Shown here in pieces: positions 11,221 to 22,552 of a stretch of DNA of 64,000 nucleotides (the first letter of the stretch is position 1; every line of letters begins with the position of its first letter). A model generated the notes under the pieces. That model did not search any database. It saw nothing but the letters and a program-made list of their open reading frames with translations, and had not been told where the DNA came from. Made by a program: the position numbers and the translations under genes. The stretch is from NCBI GenBank assembly GCA_963377175.1, contig CAUJNA010003787.1:20001-84000 (forward strand), given 5' to 3'. This DNA is from Effrenium voratum. Its lineage: Eukaryota > Sar > Dinophyceae > Suessiales > Symbiodiniaceae.

Positions 11221-14200
11221 GTACACGCCGGCGATTGACAACACCTTTGTGTATGATCGCGTGTTTAGCATGGAGTCCACCCAGAAGGAGGCCGAATTGC
11301 ACGACGCAGTCGTTTTTTTGCTATGATGAAGAGTGCCAAAAACACCAATCCACTTGGTTTGCACACGGCAACTGCTTACGCAAACCATTTTTGTTTAGTA
11401 TCAGGCTGATGTATGTTCAAATCTCACTTCAGGTGTACGACTACGCAGCTAAGCCAATCATCAACGGCGTGTTGACACCTGAGCTTTTCATGTGTTGTGC
11501 TAACTTGCAGAGCTTGTTTCTTCAACAACAAGCAAGGTTGAGGGGCTTCAATGGCACGGTCTTCGCATACGGCTTGGGCCCTTGAGATGCACGTGCGTGA
11601 GCGAGACTCTGACTCCAGGTCAACATCAACTGATGGGGTCATGATGGCATTGTACATGCAAGATTGGCATTTGGGGTCTGTCACGCTGGAATTGAGGCCA
11701 GACGGCCTCGGGCAAGACCCACACTATGGAGGCGGGCAATCTCAAAGTCCAATACTTGCCACTATTGTTTGGGAGCAACTGAGTGCCCTGTTTGTGTCAC
11801 CTTGCCTGACATCTCCTTGCCACCTTGTGCCAGGGTCCAGACACCGAAGATGAAATTCAGATGGGCGTCATTCCAAGGACATAGCCAGATTTGTTAAATA
11901 TGCAAGACAACGATGAGTGCATGATTTCCATGCAGAGACAAGTCTCATTTGCATTTCACAATGACACATAACTCTGCCATGATCCGACCATAGATCAGCG
12001 GCACGTCATGATTTTGGAAGCAAAGTAGAGGAATTACGGGGCAAGCACATCTTGCTAAACTTAGAGGAGCTTTTGATACTCAGATTGGCAAGAGCATTGG
12101 AGGCCCTGACTGATTCAGGATGATATGGTCCGTCTTTGATGGTATCTCCCAAGCCTTTGCCTTACACGCTTGCCACTTGATGACGCTGTGCCAAGAAGAC
12201 CTGCAGTGAGGCTGCGGACTACATTGAATTTGTGGTCAAGGTCTCCATCGTTGAGATCTACAACGAGCGTGCGCCTGCACTTGTGAGCACCAGAGATCCG
12301 CGGATACAGTTGGCAGGCATTCGCGATCTGCTTGATCCCAAGAAGGACAACCTTAAGATTCACGAGGACAAGGCAGGGAAGCTGAAGGTGTGAAGCCAAT
12401 GCCACATAGACTCGGACCGAGGCTCGAGGGGTGTTCATCGGAGAAGTGACCGAACATTATGTCGGGCCCGGGGCTCCTAGTATTTCAATGCTTGGCTGGA
12501 CATGTGGAGGAAACCAGTTTTTCGTTGGGAACCCATTTTGGTTGGTAAACCAACCATTTGGGGGTCATCTTGAGAGAAACCATGGTTCCCAGCCTGTTGC
12601 AACCAAGGTCTGAGCAAGAGATCTTCGACATAATGTCTCAGACTCATTTGAGTGGCATTCTTTGGCTGTCGACAGTTGTTGTTGCTCCAGGAAGAGCAGT
12701 TCCTACAATCGGGCAGTCGCGGCGACCAACGCGAATGAGCATTCATCAAGGTGCGGCAGCGTCAATTAAGTGGTCCGTACCCCGCCATGTCATCATGCAC
12801 ATTTTTTTTGGCAGGTCACACTTGATTTTCATGCTCACGATCGAGCAGAAGAACCTGCATGATCGATCAGTCAAGGTGAGCCCAATTTTGCGGTCGTGTC
12901 CATTGGACTCCGTTGGACGTAGCCTATAGGTGTGTTCTTTGTGCAAGATGCAATTCTTCTGTATCAAAGGCCCAGTCTGAAGATCAATGTCGCCGCACAG
13001 GTCGGCAAGCTGCATTTGGTTGATCTTGCCGGCAGCGAGAAGGCTGAGCACTTGGACATTTAGCATTGGGACCAGCCTTGGACATTGGGTAGAAGTATGA
13101 AAGTTAAGCTATATTTGGCTATGAATCTTGATGACTGGAACTCTGGAACCCTCAAAATGGGTGGTGGACATGCATCTCCGTGTGAATTGAAAAGGGTCCC
13201 CAATGAGAATTCATATCTTTTTTGCCTGAGGGTTAGCCGTTCCGTGCATCACTGCAGGTCGCAAAGACCGGAGCGTCTGGCGATCGCTTGGATGAGGTTC
13301 GATCGGATCCAGCGGTTGTGCTTCCTGCCTTTGGTCTATACAAGGGATTTGACGGTCAGGTCACGGCGTTTTTGTTCTTCTTCTTTTTGTCCCCCTTTCT
13401 TTTTGTTTGTTCTATTCATTGATTTCTTCTTTTTCTACTCAATTGACTCTGTGTTTTCCTCTGGACCAAGGCAGTCACGTATGAGCTCGGGAAACCTGCG
13501 TTTTTCTTTCCTGGCGGCATGGCCAGGCCAAGAACATCAACAAATCCCTCTCGGCTTTGGGAAATGCGACGGGCTCGGGCAGTTTACGAACTGGTAAGTT
13601 TTGGACTTCCCATTGACCAGCTCAGTTTGTATTTGTTCAAATCCTGTCAAGCAAGCCTCTGATTCGGCTTGCATTTGCTTTGACTTTGCAGGCGAATGGG
13701 GACGTGCCAGTTTCCAACCAAGTTGTTCCGATTCGCTCTCCTCCCTTGAAAGGATACATGAACAAACTGTGCCTGTTCCTTTCTTGTCTCCCGAAAGCGT
13801 TATCTGCCGAGTTTTGGAGCTGATTCAAAAATGTGTTCTTTCGTTGGATATCCCTTTGATGGCTACTAAAACGGCTTTCAAAAAGGCGCATCAATTTCAG
13901 GCTTTGCGTTGATGCCTCGATGCCATTGATCTCAGGTGATCAATGCTCTGACCGACCGCAAGTCCTCGCATGTGCCGTACCGCGATTCGAAGCTCTCCCG
14001 GGCTTGGCCCTCGGGCAACCCGGGTCAAGGGGCACAACCTCGAGGACATCGCATTTATATTTTGTTCAGGGACCCATTCGTGCACAAAGTGCTTTTCAAG
14101 GGAAGAACCCCATGGAAATGACGCCAATCATTTGGACAGGTTTCTGATACATTTCCTATTTGTCATGTGTGGGGCATCCTGTGGGTACAGGGCTACTCTC

Positions 14201-14570
14201 ATTAGCTTTGTTCTTGCAGCCCTCCGTAGGGACCCTGACGGTTTCTTCCAATTGTGAGATGACCTGCCCGGACCATTTTGACTCCGGTCCATTCCCAGGT
14301 GCTTCAGGAGTCCTTGGGTGGCAATGCCAAGACTTCGCTCATCATCACTTGCTCCCCATCGTACTACAATGAGCAGGACGTCACTGCATGCTTGTGCAAC
14401 AGCGAGACGGCTCCTTTTCCCAAGTTGGAAAGGAGACTATCAGCACGCTTCGTTTTGGCCAGAGAGTGGCTTGGCAAGGAGAGTTTGGATGTATGCTTGA
14501 GATGTGCATCGACACCTAGGCCAAAATGATCAAGAATGTGGTGAAAGTGAACCAGGAAAGGTCGGTGGAG
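11221..14570 (+). other. Kinesin motor domain: 19 mapped exons
   Basis: Exons that keep phase: 11221-11290, 11433-11470, 11537-11571, 11697-11731, 11834-11877, 12119-12152, 12199-12268, 12317-12387, 12422-12465, 12608-12640, 12691-12750, 12815-12875, 13001-13042, 13258-13296, 13527-13565, 13936-14001, 14299-14379, 14433-14465 and 14520-14570. In order they encode [29 protein letters not shown] (P-loop intact), GVIPR, VSIVEIYNERIRDLLDPKKD, NANEHSSRSH (switch I), VDLAGSEK (switch II), AKNINKSLSALGN, HVPYRDSKLSR, SLGGNAKTSLIITCSPSYYN and ETISTLRFGQRAKMIKNVVK. Donors are nine GC, eight GT and two GA (after 11877 and 12640); acceptors are all AG. Exons are 33-81 nt, which is why single open frames hide this gene. 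Confidence 0.85.
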
Positions 14571-17500
14571 GCCAGCTGCCAGATTATTGCCATACTTGCA
14601 CGCCTCGACGTGTGCAATCGTGCTTTGCCCCCGATGAACAAATCAGCAAGATTGATGCTGGGCTAAAGTCAGTGCTTGGTTGGTATGGTCAAACGTGCAT
14701 AGGTGCCTGCCGCACGCCGGAACCATGTTGAGCTCAATACGTGTTTGAGAACTAACCCTGACTTGATTTTCTTTGGCTTCTACCCTAGCTTCAAAGGGAC
14801 AACTTAAAGGGAAACCAAATTGCGGGCTTGCGTCGCATTGGCCACGATCTCCGCGCGCTCTTCATCGCAGGAGCTCAAGCTCCTTCTCAAGAAGCGGGAT
14901 CAGGCCATCGGGAGGGGAGGGGAATGGCGGACGTCTCACAATAAGGATTTGTCTTTTTTGATGGGGTGTAAAAGCAACCCAGAAGGGAGCCGGCCATTTG
15001 TGGGGGTCCCTATTTTGAGAACACTCAAATTCTGCATCAGGGCGGCGGGCATACAGGAAGTGCATTTTTTAATCAGAGAGGAGGTCCACAGGAAGCAACC
15101 CACGCTGAGGGGCTCATCGAGCCAGTCCATGCTCTCTCTTTGTGTGTGTGTGTGTGTGTGTATATGTGTTTGTGGGTGTATTTTGAGGGTACTTTTTTGG
15201 GGTGGTTCAAACGTTCAAACGGGAAGCCACAGCCACTATTTTGCGGCTCCCTATCCTGACCTTGCCGAGCGCCTCGATTTCAGGCAGTAGCAGAGCTGCG
15301 CGCTCGCATTGCCCTGCTGCAAGCCTAGAGCCAGACTACCTGGGTCCGATTTGTTGGTTCAGGTTGGGTCAACATATCCAGTATGTTCAGTTTGACGGGA
15401 ACATGGACGAGTCGCCCAAATTTCCAATAAAGGCCAGGGGGCTTGGCCTGTTTGCCCACGGCCATCAAGGCAACCGCATCTTTTGAGAGTGGTAATCATG
15501 GATTCACTGGACAGGTCGGCAAGACAATCCTTGCAAACTTCTTGTGTGAGCGGAGTTCTTGTTCCTCACTTGCCGTTGCATTTCCGGCTGTGTTTGCAGA
15601 TGCTCGACTCAGGTTGGAGAACACGCTGCGCTCCAACGGCCTAGCCGTGCCGGAGGAGCCCCGAGTGCTCCCGAAGTGAGTTTTCAAAGCTGTTTCCCTC
15701 AAAGCAACTCGCAAAAGCAGCCAGCCGGCCGAAAGGGTGTCGACTGTTGACACTTCACATGTTGGCTTGGCTTTTCTCCCCATTCCTACGGCTTTCTGCC
15801 GTGCCGGCGATGCATGTTGCACGGCTCGCATACGACCGGAAGCTCTAGGACAAGGGGCTGACCATTGCTGTGCCCAACTCGGGCACCGCGGGCGCCCCAG
15901 AAGACAGCGAGGAGTTGGAGGATCAGCTGCAGGACCAGTGGGAACAGCGGGCGGGTTGGGGGTGGTTGCCGGGGGGGGGGGGGGGGGGTATTTTTCCTTT
16001 CGGTTTCTTGTTGCTTCCGGGGTGTATTCTCCTTTTGGTTCCTTGTTGCTTCCAAGCAATCCATGACCGCTTCCGGGCTTCATTGCTGCGGCCTTTGGCT
16101 CCAGATTCGGCCCATGCAGATTGGCTCTTCCTACTCTAAACCAGCCAGAAGGAATCCCTTAACAGACCCCGATTCTGACCCTCAAACGGTAACGGAGAAG
16201 GCTTCTTGAGAAGGGCATTGCGGCATCAGATGAATGTCGAGAATCCCGGCGTCCATTTGAAATGCACCTGGCCGGAGGGTCGGGTACGGCTGTAGGTAAG
16301 CATCCTGTCTTCATGGCAGGTTTCGGGTCTTTGTTAGGGCCTGACGACGGTCTGTGGGGACTTGTTAGTCATGTTGAGAACATCTGCCACGAGCAACCGT
16401 GGTGTTTCCTGCAAGCTGGAAGGTGGGGTTCAGAGGGCACGACCCGGGTCTTGAGTCAGGAGTTGAGGGGCAAGCTGAAAGAGCAGTCTGAGCAATTGAT
16501 CGAGGCGGGATCATGTTTCCAGAGCCTGCGTAGCATGTTGCAACACATGGCGACCAGCAGGGGACAAGAACGATTGACGCGGTCTTCAGGCAGCTGCTGT
16601 ACAGTTTGTTTGATCCCGGTACAATGTTACAACAGTTGAGATCATGGAACAACTAGAGACAGTTTGCCAAAGGGAGTCAGACAAACAGCCCTGGGTTCCC
16701 TGCGGGAAGGCCGTTTGAATGGGTGTTCAAGCAGGTGCAAACAGATAATTGGCTGAGTCTCAATGCAAGAATTGAAACTTACAGTTGTGACTTGGGGCAC
16801 CGTGTTTGGCACCCTGAATCTCATCAACGGCAAGGTGGGTAGAACATGGTGTATGGGTGTGTCGTTTTCGAGGGTACCTGCTTTTGGTTGGTTTGAAGGG
16901 AAATCAGAGAGACACCACCTACCCCATTGGAGACCTAAGTCAATGGTTCATGCACCCGAAAGGCCAACAAGGAGAAGGAAGACGTGCTTTCGTCCTCTCC
17001 TGAGACCTCGTCTCCGTGCTTGTGTGTGGCGAAGTGAGCCACAATCAAAACCTGATATGATGAAGGTTAGAGACAGTCCCAACCAAAAGCAGGTGCGGAT
17101 ATCCGCCCTTTTGATTTCCTGCCACAGGTTTGTGTACACTATTTAAGTGCCAGCTTTCGCAGACTGCAGGCAGCTACGTGCCGCGGAGAGCGAGCAGCGA
17201 CGATTGTCATTGCAAGTGCTGAATGCCACTCGGCACGATCAAGAGTTGATTCCCTGAGGGTTTACCCCTTGTAGTCCAAACTACCCATAGATGGGCCAGT
17301 ATGGGATGCAACCACCGGGGTAATTACACGCTCCGGGGTGGTGGGGTACACGACAGTGCGATCACACGACGCACATCCTGTGCTTGCCCAGCGAGGCTCA
17401 TGACGAATTTGAAAGCATGCAGTACGAGCGCAACGAGCAGGCGGACACATCTTGCATGACATGTCCAAGGCCTCTCATATTTGCCTTGCGGAAGCATGAG

Positions 17501-19499
17501 ATCACAGTTGCAGCGTTTCGCTCTGATGAATCGTCTCTGGACCGCATCTGCGTTGCACAAAGGTGTCTTCCCCAAGGTTCCATGTTGTTTTGCTTTCCCG
17601 CCCTGGTGAAGCCCTTTGTTTAAGTCTGCGCTGTAACCAACGGAGCCCTGGCGTTCCTGGCCTTCCTGGCCTTCCCAATTCCCACGTAGGTCTCCGAGCT
17701 GGAGAAGTGTCGCCTGCATGCTTTGGTTCAGGTCCGAGTCACTTGGCCAATGCACGCACCCTTTGCGGGCTTGCCTTTTCGTACAAAAGCTTTTCCGTTT
17801 GTTTGCCGGAAGTGAAAGCTTGGCAGCTTCTGGCATGGCTTTCGAGCGTCGCAACAGGCTCCGGAAGGAGAATACGGCGCTGCGGCAAGAGCTGGACGCA
17901 GCTAACAATGGAGGATTCCAGGAGAGAGCCATCGGTGCGGATGTGAAGCAGTCACCAGAAATAAGTGCAGAGATCTGCCTTTTGATTCTTCGCATGGTTT
18001 GACCAATTTAGTATTGCCAAATATTCATCTAGTATTGCCAAGACTTACTCTCAGATTCTCATGGTACTTCATGTGGTATTTCCGGTTCTAAATTTATTAT
18101 TGCCAATGTTTGATCTCGGATTTCTCATACAACACAATTTCCAATTCTAGACTTGCTATTGCGCCGCAACACCTGCAACATCTCAAGTAAGAGAAACATC
18201 CAAGCATGTAATTGATGTCCACCACCCGGGTCCCAAATTAAGTTCACACCTGGGTTTACCTTGTCTGAGGGCCCCAAAATCGTGGTCTTACTTTTGGTTT
18301 CCCTTCACACTGACCCCGCAATCAAGGCACCCCCTTATATTGCTTGACGGACTCTCTAGAGGTCACACTAGAGGACTCTTTCCTCAGCCAGAGGGCTCAA
18401 ATAAACATCAACCCGTGAACCAGTCAATTTGGACAAGAATGTCTTTGCCATCATGAGTGCGTTCTGCTGACCAGGAACTCACCAAGAGTCACCAGAACCT
18501 CATGCAGCCCGCGGTGCGGCAGCCTGTGCAAGTCAATGGGTGTAACGTCTTTTGTGCCAGGCAGCCAGCACACCGACGAGCAAGGGGAGCCAGCCTCAAG
18601 GATCCGGATTTGCGTTGCCAGGAACTAGAGATTCGGAATCGCGCGCGCGCGATTTGGGCCGGTAACATGCGTAGCATGCGACACCGAGGGCGGCGGCGCC
18701 CCGGCAAGGGTCTGCAGAGGAGCCTCTCCGCGTGCACGTATTTTAGTGGTCCGGTTGGGGGTTTTGGAGTTTTCGGGCTATGGGGCCGGTGAAGGACAAA
18801 GACCCAGACAGGCCGCTTAAGAAGAAGGCGGGAAGGAGACTGCCAAGCTCCGAAGATTTTGAGTGGCCTTTTGGAAGCCGGCAGGTGGAGAAGCTGGATC
18901 AGAATCTTGAGCAGCTCACCGTTTCTCGGCTTGGGGGGCTGAAGCCACGCTTTTACTTTGGCTTCATCTAGCCAAAGTGCGAGGTGATGTACCACAAGCT
19001 CGTTGCACAGAACAGCGGCTTGAAGGCGGGGGCCCTGCGTTTGACGTCTTTTCTCGGACTCGACATCTCCGTTGCGAGGTGGAGGTGACCGAGAGCGACA
19101 AGAAAATCCAGCGCAAGGACCAGCGCATTCAGCAGCTGGAAAAGAACCTGCGCGAGGCGCCTTCAAGAAATCGATAAGTTGAGAGATGCTTGCTCGCTTT
19201 CCCAGGCCAAAGGAAAGTATGAGAAGCTACTAACGCAATGTGCAAATCTCACAGCCATGATCGATGCCGGCAGCTCAGTCACTTGCATCCGGTGCGCGTT
19301 GGCTGGCGCGAACTCCAGGTGCGAGGCCGTAAGAACTGCACCTGCGGCGCCAACGGATGCAACACGCAGGCAGAAGGGGGATTGTCGGTTTGTCTAGAAA
19401 CTGGGGACCCTCCCGGGGCGCAACCTCGAAAGATCTCAGCTCCCCAGGGGTCGCGGCGACAGCCCACCATTGTGCGCCCAATGCGTGGGGGAGTGGTCT
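11221..19499 (+). CDS. Kinesin-1-type heavy chain (multi-exon)
   Basis: A microtubule motor. The motor domain is spread over 19 short exons (11221-14570). The stalk is coiled coil. Likely stalk exons include 14871-14908 (ELKLLLKKRDQ), 15288-15326 (AVAELRARIALLQ), 15599-15676, 15849-15941 (EDSEELEDQLQDQ), 16468-16510, 17174-17253 (RAAESEQRRLSLQVLNATRH), 17689-17731, 17850-17926 (RLRKENTALRQELDAANN), 18475-18530, 18887-18920, 18977-19015, 19080-19161 (SDKKIQRKDQRIQQLEKNLR) and 19207-19260. The tail exon (about 19437-19499) carries TIVRPMRGG, matching the QIAKP autoinhibitory motif of kinesin-1. That motif, the 'VPYRDSKL' block and the order of the domains point to the kinesin-1 family (cytoplasmic cargo motor). 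The first strand of the motor (the CRFRP motif) was not found, and the stop codon is not fixed. Confidence 0.85.
15143..15182. repeat. (GT)n microsatellite in a kinesin intron
   Basis: TG/TGTA repeats directly before a weak copy of the dispersed intronic motif (TTTTGAGGGTACTTTTTTGG). Confidence 0.8.
19437..19499 (+). other. Kinesin tail exon with IAK-like autoinhibition motif
   Basis: The frame reads ISAPQGSRRQP followed by TIVRPMRGGV up to a GT donor. Conventional kinesins end with a short basic motif (QIAKPIRPG in animals, KIAKPLRGGG in fungi) that folds back on the motor heads and shuts them off. Here IAK is IVR, a conservative change, and the RPMRGG part is kept. The exon lies after all the coiled-coil exons, where this motif belongs. 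Confidence 0.65.
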
Positions 19500-22400
19500 C
19501 TACTCGTCGTGAGCTTGGGGGATGGCCAGATAGCCACGGTACTTGCACCGAACAGGGTCTCACGGCCGAAACCTAGCGAGGTAGCGATGCCAGCCCCGGC
19601 TTCAGTATTGAATGTGGTGTGCAGCGATTGGCTCTGCTTCTGGCGCGAGCGTGGCAAAGGCATGCTTGGTGATGCTCCCGCTGCCAGCTCAGATCAGAGG
19701 TCCAGGATGACATGCAGAATACTGACTTGCCTCTCCAAGTAGTCGGTTCTTGGGCTTCATTCGGGCGCTGGTAGACATGGCTTCATGTCCAGCCACTTTC
19801 CCGTTGAACTTCGCCTAGAGGCAACGCCTTCTTGTCGGCGCGACTGGGTGACCAAGGCACAAGCCGTCTCGCCGAGCCCGCCATCCGAGCCAGTCCCTGG
19901 CCCAGGGCCACGGCGATCGGCTCCTTAGACTTGGTCTCCACATAAGATTGTTTTGGACAGGACACCAATCACTCGGAGTTGCTGGAGAAGTTGCTAGTGT
20001 TGACTCAAGTTGTGCGAGGTGTTCAGTTTACGAACCCTGGCGGTGTTTTGCTGGGCATGGGTTGCAAAGAGAATCTGAGTCAATATCCATGTTGAAGTTA
20101 GAGTGTAGAAAGTGCGCGGGAAGCGTTGACTCATTCTACGCTGATCATATCGTCAAGCTAATTGATGTGTGCTTAGAGCTCACTGCTCTAGTGAGCAGCG
20201 TTCTAAATTCCCTGTCATTGAAAGTAGTTTTCCTGATGAATATGGATCTGAGCATGTGTTTTTCCTAGGTAGCGGAAGGCCGCTAAAGGCTTCTCGGAAG
20301 GGTTTTTCTGTTCCATTGCCCAGTCGTGAAAGGTCCGCGTAAAGAAAGCACACGTTGAAAAGCCCTGCTTTGGTGGTTTTGCCGGGCGGATGACCGTAAG
20401 CGAAAACAAACACACGAAAACCAACTCCTTCCAGCTATGATCTGAAGAAGCGGGTTGGTAAAACAAGTCAATGCAGACAGCCGGCTAGACGCGCTTGTCA
20501 TTCGAGATAGAAGGTATGATGCTGGTTTGGATTTGGGGATGTTGCAACACTTCTTCAGCATTCCATGTTTAGTTTGGCAATGACTCAATGACGGAATTCG
20601 GAATACCGTTAAACGCTCTAAGCTGCTTGCTGGCATGCAGCATGTAACCATCCTTGTATTGCCCTGGCTCCCTTTGAGTCTGCTTCCTGATTTGAGTGAT
20701 GCGAAGCCAGGGTACTTCTGCCAGTATCGACTTGATTGATGCACAAACTTTGTCGTCGTAGCCGGCTTGAGCCTTTACCGACCTTGCCAAGTCGACCTAG
20801 GCATCAACCCCAACTTCCTCCCCAATGTCGCTCCGAGGGGGGTGCGGCTTTGCTGTGTGTTTGCAGATTCATGAGACTATGTTATAACGCAACCAGGCAC
20901 TTTGGGAGCAAGCTTGTGTTGCAGGATCAAGCCGCGAGAACCCGCAGCACGAGCAAGGCAGCCGCACCTCGCCAGACAACATGTTGATTCTCGGCACAGA
21001 ACACAGCAGACTGCTGCGTGGCACTGCAGGTACGAGCCTCCCACACGATAGACTGAGGCTGAAGAAATGGCTTTGGGATTGGCCTTGCTCCAGGCATTTT
21101 TCACGAACTGGGACTGCCGTCTTGGTGATGATAACTTTGGGTGTTACCATTTGTGTGCTTCCAGCAGTCCGCGTGTCCCGTCCACTTTGGTGGGACCGGC
21201 GCGAAAGAGTCGTGAGGGTGGGACCAAGGCTCGGTCCGCTTAAGCGTCGGACAGCCCCTGAGTCCTGGACTCATATCTTTTTCGGGAGGATGCTCATGTC
21301 ACATTTGTCTCACTGGCACCATGGGTGTCACAACGGCACGTTTGGTGGACAGAAGGCAGCTTGGAAAAAAGGATTGGCGGAGTGGCCGATTCAAATTTCC
21401 CTAAAGGATTGTGTCTTTTCTCGGTGTCCCTTTCTGGTTCATCCGGGGAACCCAACCATTTGGGGAGACCACACATTGCCTGATCCGTAGCCACACGGAT
21501 CAATACTGCTTCACTTCACATGTCAGAAGCCTCGGAGCATTGGCACCGGAGCAGAGTATTGCCACATTTGCTGAAGGCGGCTAGGCGCTGTTCGCAAGTC
21601 CCTCCACCGATGGCAGCACCCCACTTTTCAGGAACAGCACCCCACTTTACATCTCTTGAGAGAAAGCAACGGCTTCCTAAATGACATGGCGTCCCGGGCT
21701 TGGCGAATGCACTCTGGGGCAGCAGTTGCAGCAACTGGTGTAAGGTCACTCTTTGGAGGCCCCCAGCCCCAAGCTACAGCGACAGCCGAGCCGGCATGAT
21801 TCATATGAGCCGCATCAAGCCAAGACGTGGAAGCTTTTGCGTCAGCATTCAGCAGGTGACGGCGTTGGGGAATGTCGTTGTGAGGCCTTCAAGGGGGAAG
21901 ATCCCTTAAAGTTGTTTCTTTTTTTTTGCTGCTAAAGTACTGAGTTCCAAGTTTTGTGTACCGCATCTCGCAAGATATGCTTGGGAGGCGGTGCGGCTGA
22001 AATGGGCATGGCAGAGTGTCATGTTGAGAATTACCCCTTTGCAGGCATTATTTAAAGAGAAGCCAGCGTGACCCTCCCCCACTTCTGCCCACCCCCCCGA
22101 CTTTTGGCCCCCCCCCCGTGTGAGACAAGCCCAAATCAATGTGATTGAACACGCGCAACGTGCATGTGGAGCCAGATATTGCATGATATGATGTCTTTTT
22201 ATGAGCTATGCCACGCGCCTGCAATGTGCAAAGCCAGGAATCTGACGCTGGCGGCGGCTATGCGCTCAACTCGACCTGCAGTCATGTGGTGTTTCAGAAT
22301 TGCGCTGTGTGCCAGGCTCGGATGTCTTCGGGTTTGTGGGAAGTTCTGAAGGCGCGGGAACGGGGCCACCTTGATGAAAGGCCATGTCGTTACCCAGACC

Positions 22401-22552
22401 GCAATGCACTGTGGAGCAACCCCAGCACAACCCAAGACAATGACACGAGAAGTCATTTCTTGGAGCCTTTCTTTGCGTGCAAATGAAGTGTTCCACCCCC
22501 CGAAGTCATGCCAAAAAGAAGTCTCCATGTGTGTGTGTGTGTGCGTCTGGTG
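19500..22552. other. Spacer between the kinesin and the long coiled-coil gene
   Basis: No exon can be assigned firmly. Weak candidates are 20930-20985 (DQAARTRSTSKAAAPRQTT) and 21690-21795 (SLFGGPQPQATATAEPA). Either could be a 5' exon of the following gene. A short hairpin, GCTCACT...AGTGAGC, lies at about 20178-20197. A copy of the dispersed GGGAACCC/TTTGGGGAGACC repeat lies at about 21390-21475. Confidence 0.35.

Noticed and set aside
10353..11388. Minus-strand ORFs of 152 and 316 codons opposite the PPR exon
   Set aside because: Shadows of a GC-rich coding exon. The plus frame shows clear PPR repeats and the minus frames show none.
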